Source of the DNA: Bradyrhizobium sp. sBnM-33
GTDB taxonomy: Bacteria; Pseudomonadota; Alphaproteobacteria; Rhizobiales; Xanthobacteraceae
Direction of reading: 5' to 3'
Length of the DNA stretch: 64,000 nucleotides
Assembly (NCBI RefSeq): GCF_032917945.1
Contig: NZ_CP136624.1
Location: forward strand, 6,262,001-6,326,000
Of the stretch, positions 1 to 8,549 are shown piece by piece (the stretch's first letter is position 1; every line of letters begins with the position of its first letter). The notes beneath the pieces are model-generated. The model did not search any database, had not been told where the DNA came from, and saw only the letters and a program-made list of their open reading frames with translations. The position numbers and the translations under genes are program-made.

Positions 1-85
1 TGATGTGACGTCCTCGGATCCCCCGTGTTGCCCCACACGCCCAGGCGTCACATCCCCCTTTCTCCATCGCCCAGCGAGACGCCTC

Positions 86-1333
86 ATGACCGACCTATCC
101 GCGCCTATGAAGCCGCATGCGATGGATATGCACAGTCACTCGCCGGGCGTGGTCCTGCGATCCCTGATCATCGGCCTCACGGCTTTTCTTACCGTGGTCG
201 ATCTGTTCGCGACGCAGGCGATTCTGCCCTCACTGACCCGGCATTACAACGTCACGCCGGCCGCGATGGGCTTTGCGGTCAATGCCAGCACCATGGGCAT
301 GGCCCTCGCCGGCCTCGTGGTCGGCTTTCTCAGCCCGCATATCGATCGCCGGCTTGGTATTCTCCTGAGTCTCGTGCTGCTCGCCGTCCCCACCACCTTG
401 CTGGCGAGCGCGCCCGACCTCACGGTATTCACGGCCCTTCGCGTCCTGCAGGGGCTATGTATGGCCTCGGCGTTCGCCTTGACGCTGGCCTATCTCGGTG
501 AACAGTGCAGCTCGATGGACGCCGGCGGCGCCTTTGCCGCCTACATCACCGGCAACGTCGCCAGCAACCTGATCGGACGGCTGGTCTCGGCCGCGGTCGT
601 TGATGCGCTCGGGCTGGCGTCGAACTTCTATTTCTTCGCGCTGCTCAACCTCGCCGGCGCGGTACTGGTGTACTTCACGATCCCGCGCGTCAGGTCGATG
701 CACACGATCTCCACGACGCAATCGCCTTTCGCGGCGACGGTCACGCATTGGCGGAGCCCGTCGCTGCGCGCCGCCTTTGCGATCGGCTTCTGCATCCTGT
801 TTGCCTTCATCGGCACCTTCACATTCGTCAATTTCGTCCTGGTGCGCGCGCCGCTGTCACTGGGACGGATGGATCTCGGCTTCGTCTATTTTGTCTTTGC
901 GCCCTCCGTGATCACGACGATGTTCGCCGGCAAGGCGGTGGCGCGGTTCGGCACCCCGCCTGTGATCTGGGCTGCGCTCGCGGTCGCCGCTGTTGGACTG
1001 CCCCTGATGCTGTCCTCTCATCTTCCGCACGTTCTGATCGGCATGGTGCTGGTCGGCGTCGGCACCTTCTTCGCGCAGGCCTCGGCGACGGGCTTTGTCG
1101 GCCAGGCCGCACACGACAATCGCGGAGTCGCCAGCGGAACCTACCTCGCCTGCTATTTCTTCGGCGGCATGGTCGGCAGCGCCGTTCTCGGCCAATTGTT
1201 CGACCGTTTTGACTGGAGTGCGTGCGTCGCCGGCGTCGGCGCGTCACTCGCGATTGCCGCATGGCTTACCACGCAGCTCAAACTTCCAACAATAGGAGAG
1301 ACGCCAATGATGCCGGCAACGACGGCCGATTGA
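86..1333 (+). CDS. MFS transporter (drug/solute efflux type)
   Basis: About 415 residues made almost entirely of alternating hydrophobic helices, about twelve by eye, as in the major facilitator superfamily. The loop after the second helix carries the family's basic signature (SPHIDRRLG, about residue 90), and there is an R-x-L-Q-G stretch in helix 4 (RVLQGL), typical of proton-driven MFS antiporters. It would sit in the inner membrane; the substrate cannot be read. I prefer the ATG at 86 because the 27 codons upstream, open from position 5, look non-membrane and low-complexity. No partner gene is close: the next gene is a small exported protein 110 bp downstream. Length is normal for the family. 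Confidence 0.85.
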   Translation: MTDLSAPMKPHAMDMHSHSPGVVLRSLIIGLTAFLTVVDLFATQAILPSLTRHYNVTPAAMGFAVNASTMGMALAGLVVGFLSPHIDRRLGILLSLVLLAVPTTLLASAPDLTVFTALRVLQGLCMASAFALTLAYLGEQCSSMDAGGAFAAYITGNVASNLIGRLVSAAVVDALGLASNFYFFALLNLAGAVLVYFTIPRVRSMHTISTTQSPFAATVTHWRSPSLRAAFAIGFCILFAFIGTFTFVNFVLVRAPLSLGRMDLGFVYFVFAPSVITTMFAGKAVARFGTPPVIWAALAVAAVGLPLMLSSHLPHVLIGMVLVGVGTFFAQASATGFVGQAAHDNRGVASGTYLACYFFGGMVGSAVLGQLFDRFDWSACVAGVGASLAIAAWLTTQLKLPTIGETPMMPATTAD

Positions 1334-1444
1334 TCACAGCGATTTGTTCACCACCGTTCGATCGCTGTTCGTAACGAAGGCCGATCGATCGACGTAATCG
1401 AAACAGCGGTTAACCGCGAACAAGCACAACAAAGGGTACTCAAC

Positions 1445-1674
1445 ATGACAAAGACTTTGCGCGCCTTGCTCTCGATTTCCGCTCTCGCTCTCTTGGTGGG
1501 ACTCGCTTCCGCACCTGCAACATTCGCACAGGACAAAATGGGCAAGGACGGGATGGCCAAGGACAGCCTGTCCAAGGACGCGATTCCAAGGATGGCATGA
1601 AAAACGACGGTGCCATATCCAAGGACGGCATGAAGAAGCACGACTTCATGTCGAAGGACAGCATGAAGAATTAG
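1445..1674 (+). pseudogene. pentapeptide MXKDX repeat protein, frameshifted
   Basis: The first frame (1445-1600, 51 codons) has a clear signal peptide ending in a TFAQD-like site, then MGKDG, MAKDS, LSKDA units. It stops at 1600 just after IPRMA. The +1 frame carries the same periodicity on to a TAG at 1672-1674 (AISKDGMKKHDFMSKDSMKN). One extra T in the ATTCC near 1583 would restore IS-KDG and join both halves into a ~76-residue protein. This is the hallmark of the small periplasmic MXKDX-repeat family found in Bradyrhizobium and Burkholderia, whose function is unknown. The break is a TTT-to-TT contraction, so it may be a base-calling error. Confidence 0.75.
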
Positions 1675-1792
1675 GCGGACTGCCGAGTTACGCGCCCGGA
1701 CTTACCCTAAGCCGACGTTTGGCCGCGTTAGTCCCTATACACAAACCGCACCGTCATCCTCGAGCTTCCTAGTAGACAGGCAGTCACATCAC

Positions 1793-2137
1793 TTATTTTT
1801 CCTTGAACTCAAACAGTTCAATCAGGTTACCCGATGGATCTTCCAGAAGCCTCGCGCGACCGGCTCCCGCCTCGCTAATTTCTCCTCTAAACTTGGCCCC
1901 ACCAGCGTTCAACCGGCCGATGAGACCGTCTATATCTTTCGTAATAATCATGAACCGATTCCATCCACCAGGCTCCGGATTGCCGCCAGCAGTTCCTCCG
2001 CTGCCCGCCCCTGGGGCGCTCAAGTAGAGCCTCAGATCATCACGAATTAGCGCCGCGAACTTGCTAGGATTGTGCATGTCCACCGAGAACTCGAGTTTCT
2101 CGCGATAGAATTCCACCGATCTATCTATATCCGTCAC
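1793..2137 (-). CDS. VOC-family (glyoxalase/bleomycin-resistance-like) protein
   Basis: 114 residues with the vicinal-oxygen-chelate fold pattern: an N-terminal DIDRSVEFYREKLEF motif, a central beta stretch, and the C-terminal LLEDPSGNLIELFEF signature whose Glu normally binds the metal. The family covers dioxygenases, isomerases and antibiotic-binding proteins; nothing here fixes the substrate. The start is a GTG at 2137. Homology-like sequence (NGIIRYVV) continues upstream in frame to a TGA near 2176 without another good start codon, so the extreme N-terminus may have been lost or the GTG may be the true start. No operon partner. Confidence 0.75.
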   Translation of the reverse strand: MTDIDRSVEFYREKLEFSVDMHNPSKFAALIRDDLRLYLSAPGAGSGGTAGGNPEPGGWNRFMIITKDIDGLIGRLNAGGAKFRGEISEAGAGRARLLEDPSGNLIELFEFKEK

Positions 2138-2707
2138 AACGTATCGGATGATGCCATTGTCCGCGCTCCGTCTTCACCGCACAGATGGGTCAACGTACAG
2201 ATCTGCGTCGCGTTTCAACGAGCGCGGCGTTTTCGGGCGGGCCGAGCGTTGCGGACAATTCGATCCGACACCGCACTTTGCGACTCGTGAACCGAACAGC
2301 CGTGGCCAACCCGACGGATGCTGAGGTTGGCGCCGAGTGCAGGTAGGCGAATAGCAGTTTGTGGCATCCAAACAGGCCTGGGTCGGCCTGCGCTCATGTC
2401 TGCTCTCGATAGAAAAAGCGGCCATTGGTCTGGACGACGGCCAGGCCCGAAACTTGACCCAACGCAGACGTTCTCGAACGTTTCGCCATTGCGTCCTGCA
2501 GTCCTGTGGATGCGACGCGCCTCCAGTTTTTGCCGGGAACCTTTTCCTTTCAATACCATCCAAGGTAGGCAGCGAGGCACAAGCGCCGAAGCGACAGGTT
2601 CATGGACCTGCGGATGAACCCGTTGGCACCGGACAATACCGAGTTCGTGCGGCGCGCACGCGGCGCGAGATGGGAATGTCTTCGAACATAACCAAGGAGG
2701 ACAACCA
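2138..2707. other. 570-bp gap, no gene recognised
   Basis: Open frames of 100-170 codons exist on both strands but none has a recognisable domain, a good ribosome site or natural composition. An AAGGAGG-like ribosome site at about 2693-2700 belongs to the haemoglobin gene that follows. Confidence 0.5.
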
Positions 2708-3272
2708 ATGACACGGGACCTTTCGAATTCCATCACAAGACGAAGCTGCTTGGTCGCGGGACTGGCGCTGAGCGCCGCCCCAGTCGCTTTAGCGGGGGCT
2801 GATAACGCCTACGCGCAAGCAAAGGAACCTACGTCTAAGAAAAGTCTGTATGAGCGGCTATGGGGGCGTATTCGCCATCGCGGCGGTCATCGATCACTTC
2901 AGCGACGCCGTCGTCAAGAACCCCATCGTCGGCCAGAAGTCCAAGAACCCGCAACTGCGGGAATGGCACACCAAGAACCTAAAAAAGTTGCCCGGTCTCA
3001 AGTTCATGCGCACGCTGTGGGTCTGCAACGTTTCCGGTGGGCCTTTCCAGTTCACCGCCACCAAGCCCGGCAAGACGCCTGTTGGCCTAGAGGAGGCCCA
3101 CCGGAACCTCAGGATCTCTCCGGCCGAATTCGATGAGGTCGCAGCCGAACTTGGACGGACGCTGGACTTCGCGAAGATCCCCCAACGCGAGAAGGCTGAA
3201 GTACTGGCAGCCTTCGCCGCCCACAAGGACGAGGTCACGGCTGGCTACGTCGCGGCCGCTAAGCGCGGCTGA
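2708..3272 (+). pseudogene. Tat-exported group 1 truncated haemoglobin, frameshifted
   Basis: The start at 2708 follows a strong AAGGAGG site. The first 40 codons encode a twin-arginine signal peptide (TRRSCLVAGLALSAAPVALA), then KSLYERL, the usual beginning of a truncated haemoglobin. The frame then breaks: the rest, beginning GYGGVFAIAAVIDHF, is in another frame from about 2850 to the stop at 3272. It contains LEEAHRNLRIS, which fits the F-helix with the proximal haem-binding His. An intact gene should read ERLGGYGG; loss of 8 bp between two CGGCT copies gives exactly what is seen (CGGCTATGGGGG). Group 1 globins bind O2/NO, and some are exported. The break looks real, not a homopolymer slip. 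Confidence 0.8.
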
Positions 3273-3370
3273 AGCTGCCGTGCTGCTCAGTCCACGGTCC
3301 CGCCAGCCAGAGCTGGGCGGGAAGTGTTGCTGCGCCCGACGAGATGACCGACGAGCTACGGTGCAAAGAG

Positions 3371-3700
3371 ACTGTTTCTGGCACCTTTGAGGCATGACGA
3401 CTGGCCATTACGACATCCGCTTACAGGGGGATAGTGTTGCAAAAGTCTTTTTGGGTCACCGAAGATAGTTTTCCCGGGCCATAGGCGCGACAATCGAGTA
3501 AGAATGTGGAGGACCACATCGACTAGCGCAACTCACTAGCAACTTCGCTGGCGCGCTGGGGTACATCGATCGACGACTGTCGCTTGGTTCGCTTTTTAGC
3601 GGAAAATTATTCGCACCGCGTTTTGGGAGTTTCGCAACACTATCAGGGGAAGAGCGGAATTAGCCGGCCGAGAGCCAAAAGGACGCGATTGACCCAATGT
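3371..3700 (+). repeat. dispersed 115-bp intergenic repeat, copy a, split by a MITE
   Basis: The left part (3371-3429) has TTTCTGGCACCTTTGAGGCA and a CATCCGCTTACAGGGG run. The right part (3645-3700) resumes with AGGGGAAGAGCGGAAT and ends ACGCGATTGACCC. Joined, they give the consensus found elsewhere in this window (GGCACCTTTGAGACAT, then GACCGGAAGT, then CGCGATTGACCC). A 215-bp palindromic element sits between them. Confidence 0.75.
3430..3644. mobile_element. MITE-like palindromic element, type III
   Basis: 215 bp. It begins GATAGTGTTGCAAAAGTC and ends in the inverted counterpart TTTCGCAACACTATC. It is flanked on both sides by AGGGG (3425-3429 and 3645-3649), a likely 5-bp target duplication inside the dispersed repeat. 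The interior is non-coding and differs from the type I and II elements, which share its ends. Confidence 0.75.
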
Positions 3701-4131
3701 ATGGTCCGGCCGTGCGGTGCAAGAAGATTTCGATGATCCGGTAGATGCGGTCTTGCATCAATGTATCCGGCCTCTGCTTGGAGCGCAGTGCTCCGGGCCA
3801 TCATGGATATCAGCGCGCATGTGATCTGGTTAGCGGACAGGCCTCGACCGGGCCATTTGGGTCACCAGTGTTCGCATGCGCCGGGAAGACCGATTCTCCA
3901 TCGTCGTCTCATCTTCTCGCAGACCTCGGCGGGTAAGGGGTGTTGTTACGTCATCGATAGCTCCTCACTTCGCGCTGTTCCTTTGTTTGTGCCTGGCGGT
4001 CGTTCCTTCGTCCCGGCCTGCGCGCGCAGACGCGCCGCGCGCAAGGGGTCAAGGCCGGCCGTCGTGCTTTCCTGACGTCTTGCTCTCTGCTGCCAGGCTG
4101 CGCCTTGACGGCCCCGCGCACGGCGCGAGGG
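3701..4131. other. gap before the IS110 transposase, no gene recognised
   Basis: No convincing gene. The part nearest 4132 is probably the non-coding end of the IS110 element, but I cannot place its boundary. Confidence 0.4.
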
Positions 4132-5196
4132 TCAAGCAGGTCGGGACGCTGTCTCCTCCGTCTTGACGCTCGCGAAGGCGCGTCCCTTGTTGAGGACCGC
4201 CCAGGCAATTCGGGCGAGTTTGTTAGCGAGCGCAATCGCCAGCACGTTGTGATGCAATCGTTTCTTGGCGGCTCGGATCCAAGAGTTGAGGCCATAGCGC
4301 TCCCAACCCCTGATCTTGACCAGCACAACCCAAGCGGCTTGCACGAACAGCGCGCGCAGGTAGCGATTGCCGCGCCTTGATATACTGCCGAGGATCGTGC
4401 GGTCGCCGGTCGATGTCTGCTTCGGCACAAGTCCAAGCCAGGCGCCGAAGTCGCGGCCTTTCGAGAACACGTCTCCAGCGCCGATCGCGGCCACCATTGC
4501 GCTCGAGATGATCGGGCCAATACCAGGCACCGTCATCAGTCGCCGGCAGGCCTCATCTTGATGGGCTAGTGTTTCGATCTCGCTAGATAGCCTCTCGATA
4601 CGCTGATCCAGCCGGCGCCAGTCTTCCACCAGGCCCTCGATGATGAGCGACATGCGAGGCGAGAGCACATCGATGCGTGTCGCCAAGATGCCCGGCAACT
4701 CGAACCGCAGGGAATGCAGGCCTTGCCGCACGGCGATGCCCCGCTCCAGCAGGAACGCACGGATCTGATTGATGACGCCGGTACGCTGACCGACCAATCG
4801 ATCGCGGACGCGGTGCAGTGCCTGAAGGGCGAGCTGTTCGGCGGTCTTGGTCGCGACGAACTTCATCGTCGGGCGTTGGACCGCCTCGGCGATGGCTTCC
4901 GCATCTCGGAAGTCATTCTTCTGTCCCTTCGAATACGGACGCACGTACTTCGCCGGCATCAGGCGGGCGTCGTGGCCAAGCATCTGGAGTTTGCGGCTGA
5001 GATGATGGGCGCCTACGCAGGCCTCCATACCGATCAAGCACGGCGGCAGGTTGGCGAGCCGCGTTTCCACCTGGCCGCGTGACCACTTCTGCCGCAGCAC
5101 GATGGCACCGCGGTGATCATGCCCCACGATGTGGAGCGAGTTTTTGCCAATATCGATGCCGATCACGGCGATCGCTGCGTTGATTTTCTGAGACAT
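4132..5196 (-). CDS. IS110-family transposase, intact
   Basis: 354 residues from the ATG at 5196. The N-terminal DEDD RuvC-like half has GIDIGKNSLH (first Asp), GMEAC (Glu) and KNDFRDAEAIAEA (the late Asp pair). The C-terminal Tnp20 half has MTVPGIGPIISSAM, GAWLGLVPKQTSTGD and SRRGNRYLRALF, including the Ser-containing region used by this family. Such enzymes move a circular intermediate guided by a bridge RNA from the element's non-coding end; the long non-coding stretch before it (3701-4131) may hold that sequence. This element is a different lineage from the three related copies at 22.6, 33.1 and 40.1 kb. It is the only full-length open IS110 frame in the window. Confidence 0.9.
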   Translation of the reverse strand: MSQKINAAIAVIGIDIGKNSLHIVGHDHRGAIVLRQKWSRGQVETRLANLPPCLIGMEACVGAHHLSRKLQMLGHDARLMPAKYVRPYSKGQKNDFRDAEAIAEAVQRPTMKFVATKTAEQLALQALHRVRDRLVGQRTGVINQIRAFLLERGIAVRQGLHSLRFELPGILATRIDVLSPRMSLIIEGLVEDWRRLDQRIERLSSEIETLAHQDEACRRLMTVPGIGPIISSAMVAAIGAGDVFSKGRDFGAWLGLVPKQTSTGDRTILGSISRRGNRYLRALFVQAAWVVLVKIRGWERYGLNSWIRAAKKRLHHNVLAIALANKLARIAWAVLNKGRAFASVKTEETASRPA

Positions 5197-5298
5197 GGCG
5201 TGCTCCTTGTCTTGAGCGCCCCTTGCCAGCTTCTCGTGCTGGCAGGGCCGGAGCACGGCCGGACCATCCCATTAGCGGAAATCGCGGAATTTCATGAC

Positions 5299-6261
5299 CT
5301 AATTAAGCGGCGCGCGCGCCCGCCGTGTTTTCGCGGCAGGGTTTGCGATCTTGCGGACAAACTCGGCGAACATTCTTGCGACTGGGCTAAGCGCACGCTG
5401 CTTTAGCGTGACGATGTTGATCGGAGGAGCCGCCACCGGAAAAGTCACTGGCAGCGCCCTGAGCTGGACGCTCGGCGGGTTGAATTGCAGAAAAAGGCTG
5501 CCGAGGACGCCGAGATATTGCCCGCGCGCAACGAGGTTGCTGGTGCACTGTGCCGACGCCACGGTGACAGTGCGCGCCGGAGGAACGAGCCCGGCGCGAT
5601 CGAAGGCTTTGATCACCAGCGCGCCCACTGGATGGTCCGGCGGGGGCAAACACCAGCGCTCCTGCACCAGATCGGCGAGGCTCACCTTTCGTCGCGCCAC
5701 CCACGGGCTGTTCGCGCCAGCGACGACCCAGAGCCGATCATCGTACAGGATGGTCTGCTCCAAACCTTCGTCCAACTCGTGGACCTCGGAGCGCATGATC
5801 GCAAGCTCTACCTTCCGACCGAGCAGATCGCGGCGCTGCAGCGTTGCTGGATCGCCCAGCGCAAGGTCGAAAACGAGCCCGGGGTATTGACGCGATAGCT
5901 GATCAATCAGGGTCGGCAGCAGGCCCGTCGCGAGATTCTCCTCGCAGCCTATTCGAAGCTTGCCGTGCGTGGGGTCCGCGAGGTGTCTCAGTTCGCTCAC
6001 GGTCGTATTCAGATCGTCTATGAGCGCGGCGCTTCGGTTGAGCAGCGCGCGCCCGTAGAGCGTCGGCGTCACGCCGTGAGCGATCCGATCGAACAATGCG
6101 ACACCGACGATCTGCTCCAGCTCAGCAATCGCCTTTGAGACGACCGGCTGAGAGACTGATAGCTGCTCGGCGGCTCTTGCCATGCTGCCGCTGTGGGCAA
6201 CGGCGATAAGTGTCCGGAGGTGCCGCAGCTTGATGCGGCGGCTGATCTGGTCGTCGTCCAT
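5299..6261 (-). CDS. LysR-family transcriptional regulator
   Basis: 320 residues. The N-terminal winged helix-turn-helix is clear (LRHLRTLIAVAHSGSMARAA, then QPVVSKAIAELE). The rest is a periplasmic-binding-protein-like effector domain. It is divergent from the operon that starts at 6315, with 53 bp between, the usual arrangement for a LysR regulator and its target, so it probably controls the solute-binding protein at 6706. Its 3' end lies close to the upstream side of the IS110 element, but the C-terminus looks complete. Confidence 0.9.
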   Translation of the reverse strand: MDDDQISRRIKLRHLRTLIAVAHSGSMARAAEQLSVSQPVVSKAIAELEQIVGVALFDRIAHGVTPTLYGRALLNRSAALIDDLNTTVSELRHLADPTHGKLRIGCEENLATGLLPTLIDQLSRQYPGLVFDLALGDPATLQRRDLLGRKVELAIMRSEVHELDEGLEQTILYDDRLWVVAGANSPWVARRKVSLADLVQERWCLPPPDHPVGALVIKAFDRAGLVPPARTVTVASAQCTSNLVARGQYLGVLGSLFLQFNPPSVQLRALPVTFPVAAPPINIVTLKQRALSPVARMFAEFVRKIANPAAKTRRARAPLN

Positions 6262-6314
6262 GCCGATATTCCTAAAAGCTATAGGGGCGATAAAAAATCG
6301 AGCTTATCGACTAT
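6262..6314. promoter_or_regulatory. divergent LysR/operon control region
   Basis: 53-bp AT-rich gap between divergent genes. It contains CGATAAAAAATCG, a short inverted repeat of the size and symmetry LysR proteins often bind, and TTATCGACTATAT, which could serve as a -10 region for the rightward operon. Assignment is inference from position and symmetry. Confidence 0.4.
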
Positions 6315-6653
6315 ATGGTTTTCCGGCAAACTCTCGTCACGACAAGCGGTTTGGGAGCGAGCGATGACGAGAACGGAGCAAGCGTTGCCGGTGAGCGAAT
6401 TTCGTTTTCGAGGGCCGCATCGGTTCTGGGTTTCGCCTTGATCGCCGCTCTGCTTGCGTGGGGTTTCACAATCGGTCGGAACGCGCAGATCGCCGCAGAC
6501 GCCGCCAAGAGGGCCGAGATCGCGCAGGAAGACAGAATGCTTTGCACCGACCTCGGATTCGAGGAGCCCCAGGGAAGGTATACACGCTGTCTGAATGGCC
6601 TCGCGGAAATCCGGCGCAAGCAGAAGGAAAGGTGGAATGTGCCGATTCCGTAA
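6315..6653 (+). CDS. hypothetical single-pass membrane protein
   Basis: 112 residues with one hydrophobic segment (about residues 36-52, VLGFALIAALLAWGFTI) followed by a polar alpha-helical region with two Cys (LCTDLGF, RCLNGL). It resembles no family I can name. It lies first in the operon opposite the LysR gene and ends 53 bp before the solute-binding protein, so it is probably co-transcribed. The exact start is uncertain. Confidence 0.5.
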   Translation: MVFRQTLVTTSGLGASDDENGASVAGERISFSRAASVLGFALIAALLAWGFTIGRNAQIAADAAKRAEIAQEDRMLCTDLGFEEPQGRYTRCLNGLAEIRRKQKERWNVPIP

Positions 6654-6705
6654 GACCGGCGACCAAACCATCGAGCAAGTGATCGTCAGAGGAGGCTCGG
6701 GCAAG

Positions 6706-7686
6706 ATGAAGTGGTCTACAGCATTGATATCGGTCTTCGCTTTCGGGCTCGCCGGTTGGGGCTCGCCTGCGCCCGCCCACGCTGAATCGTTTCCCTCCAG
6801 GGCCATCCGGATTGTCGTGCCGACGCCGCCCGGCACACCACCGGACGTCATCAGCCGGGTCGTGGCGTCGCAGCTTTCCGAGCGCGAAGGATGGCGCGTG
6901 GTGGTGGAGAACCGGCCCGGTGCATTGCAAACGGTCGCAATGCTGGACGTTTTGAAGCAGCCGGCTGACGGCCTGACGATCTACCCGATGAGTGTGCCCA
7001 CCGCGGCCGTTCCTGCGCTGATGCCGCAGCTTGGCATTCGCCCGGATGACGACTTCATACCCGTCGTGAAGCTTTCGACATCGTACAACGTGCTCGTTAT
7101 ACCGCCGGACTTCTCGGCGAAGACAATGCCGGAGTTTGTCGCGCTGTTGAAAGCGCGCCCGGGGCAGTTCAACTTCTCTTCTGCGGGCTTCGGTACGCCG
7201 GCGCACCTGGCCGCGGAACTGTTCAAACTGGAGGCCGGCGTTCAGGCGGTCCACGTTCCATACGTGCAACCGCAGCAGCGTCTCGCGGATTTGCTCACCG
7301 GTATCAATCACTTCGATTTCCTCGCCAGCGTTACTGCCGGCGACCTGATCGCGACGGGCAAACTGCGCGGGATTGCGGTGACAGCTCCGTCGCGCATCGT
7401 CGGCCTGCCGAACGTGCCGACGGTGGTCGAGCAAGGCTTCCCGAACCTTGTTGTAGAGGATTACGTCGGCTTCGCGGTGAAGAGCGGGACGCCCGACGCC
7501 GTCGTTGGCCGGCTGAACGAGGCGGTGAATCGGGCGCTACGTGACCCGAAAGTTCGCGAAACCTTTGAGAAGTTAGGGGCGACGCCCGCCGGCGGCGCCC
7601 AGCCGGATTTCAGAGACTTCATGCGCAAACAGGTTGGCCATTGGAGCCGCGTCGTGAAAGAAGCCGGCATCAAGCTGCCCCAATGA
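6706..7686 (+). CDS. tripartite tricarboxylate transporter substrate-binding protein (Bug family)
   Basis: 326 residues. A signal peptide (to APAHA, about residue 24) is followed by the canonical Bug opening FPSRAIRIVVPTPPGTPPD. The body keeps the family's FNFSSAGFGTPAHLAAELFK segment and the ending that includes VGHWSRVVKEAGIKLPQ. Bug proteins are periplasmic receptors that feed TctAB permeases or act as sensors; no tctAB is in this window, so this is likely an orphan receptor. The start at 6706 follows a GGAGG site. The stop overlaps the next gene (ATGA at 7683), so the two are translationally coupled. The divergent LysR is the likely regulator. Confidence 0.9.
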   Translation: MKWSTALISVFAFGLAGWGSPAPAHAESFPSRAIRIVVPTPPGTPPDVISRVVASQLSEREGWRVVVENRPGALQTVAMLDVLKQPADGLTIYPMSVPTAAVPALMPQLGIRPDDDFIPVVKLSTSYNVLVIPPDFSAKTMPEFVALLKARPGQFNFSSAGFGTPAHLAAELFKLEAGVQAVHVPYVQPQQRLADLLTGINHFDFLASVTAGDLIATGKLRGIAVTAPSRIVGLPNVPTVVEQGFPNLVVEDYVGFAVKSGTPDAVVGRLNEAVNRALRDPKVRETFEKLGATPAGGAQPDFRDFMRKQVGHWSRVVKEAGIKLPQ

Positions 7687-8112
7687 CGACAGCCCGCTGG
7701 GCGGACATCGAAGAGGTCGAGGCCGCGAGCAACGCCTTCTATGCGGCCTTACCGGTGCTAGATGACGGTACGTGCATGGAGACCGTCTGGGCGAACACGC
7801 GTTACGTGACCTATGTGGGACCGAGCAGCACGTCCATCATTGTCGGTGGGGACGCGCAGAAACGATACTGGAAGTCGTTCAACATTGAATTTGTGTCGCG
7901 TAGCGTCTCGATCGCCGACGCGCAGATTCATGTAGTCGGCAATCTCGCGTGGCAAATCGGCCTGGAGGTCGGACGCGCGCTGAAAGGACGGCACCGCACG
8001 CGACATCGATTGGATCGTGACAAACGTCTTCGAGAAGATCGGTGGGCGCTGGTGCATGGTCTCCCATCACGCACAGCCAAAGCCATCGGTAGGCTTCGAA
8101 GGCTCTCAATAA
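7683..8112 (+). pseudogene. NTF2/SnoaL-like protein, frameshifted
   Basis: The first frame reads WADIEEVEAASNAFYAALPV, then the typical NTF2-like beta strands (YVTYVGPSSTSIIVGGDAQK, NLAWQIGLEVGRAL). After about 7990 the first frame loses sense, but the shifted frame continues the fold exactly as expected (DGTARDIDWIVTNVFEKIGG, RWCMVSHHAQPKPSVG) to a TAA at 8110-8112. Restoring one A (AAAG to AAAAG near 7985) gives a single protein of about 143 residues. Small enzymes or ketosteroid-isomerase-like proteins of this fold often accompany catabolic genes. This is another homopolymer contraction, so possibly a sequence error. Confidence 0.75.
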
Positions 8113-8453
8113 GGTCTGCTTTTGGCAGATTTCGTTGTAAAAGTCTTTTTGGGGTGACGAACGAAAATTTTCAGGGACGCTGACGCGTGTTGCACGTGGC
8201 GACGTGAGAGACCACGTCGTTCCTCGGAAAAACGACCACGGACCTGCGTAGCGGCGTGATGTGGCTTCGCAACGTACAGCTCTCCTGAAAATCACCTTTC
8301 GCGAGATTTTCGGGGTCGTTCGATTTTCGACTTTTGCAACAAAATCGGCACTTTCCGGACCCTCCGAAGCGGCCGGACTATGTCAGTTCATCGCGCCAAA
8401 GCAGACTTCGCAACTGCGCACGCCGAAGTCCGAGAGTGACCCTCAACGGACAT
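8113..8453 (+). repeat. dispersed intergenic repeat, copy b, split by a MITE
   Basis: GTCTGCTTTTGGCA (to 8127) and GGCACTTTCCGGACC (from 8347) join into the repeat's normal left end if one GGCA is removed. The right part runs to about 8453 and ends GACCCTCAACGGACATG, which matches the inverted end (CGGACAT). Confidence 0.7.
8128..8346 (+). mobile_element. MITE-like palindromic element, type I
   Basis: 219 bp. It begins GATTTCGTTGTAAAAGTC and ends GACTTTTGCAACAAAATC. The target duplication GGCA lies on both sides (8124-8127, 8347-8350). The arms are long inverted repeats (AACGAAAATTTTCAGG against CCTGAAAATCACC), so the single strand could fold over most of its length. No coding capacity. Nearly identical copies lie at 26868 and 41519. 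Confidence 0.8.
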
Positions 8454-8549
8454 GTGCCCCTTGTGTGGGCGCTGTAATATGTTGCGGCGTGTGGTAGACT
8501 TTCTGTCCTCCCGGTCCAGAACGGATAGCGTTAAATCCGGGGCGCCGCC

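Noticed and set aside
2174..2736. Long minus-strand open frame (173 codons) after the VOC gene
   Set aside because: Basic, low-complexity translation with no domain, overlapping other frames and the start of the haemoglobin gene; typical of high-GC shadow frames.
8128..8346. Possible CRISPR-like or structured-RNA reading of the palindromes
   Set aside because: Only one unit per place, no spacer array, and target duplications and scattered copies fit mobile elements better. A folded RNA role is not excluded.
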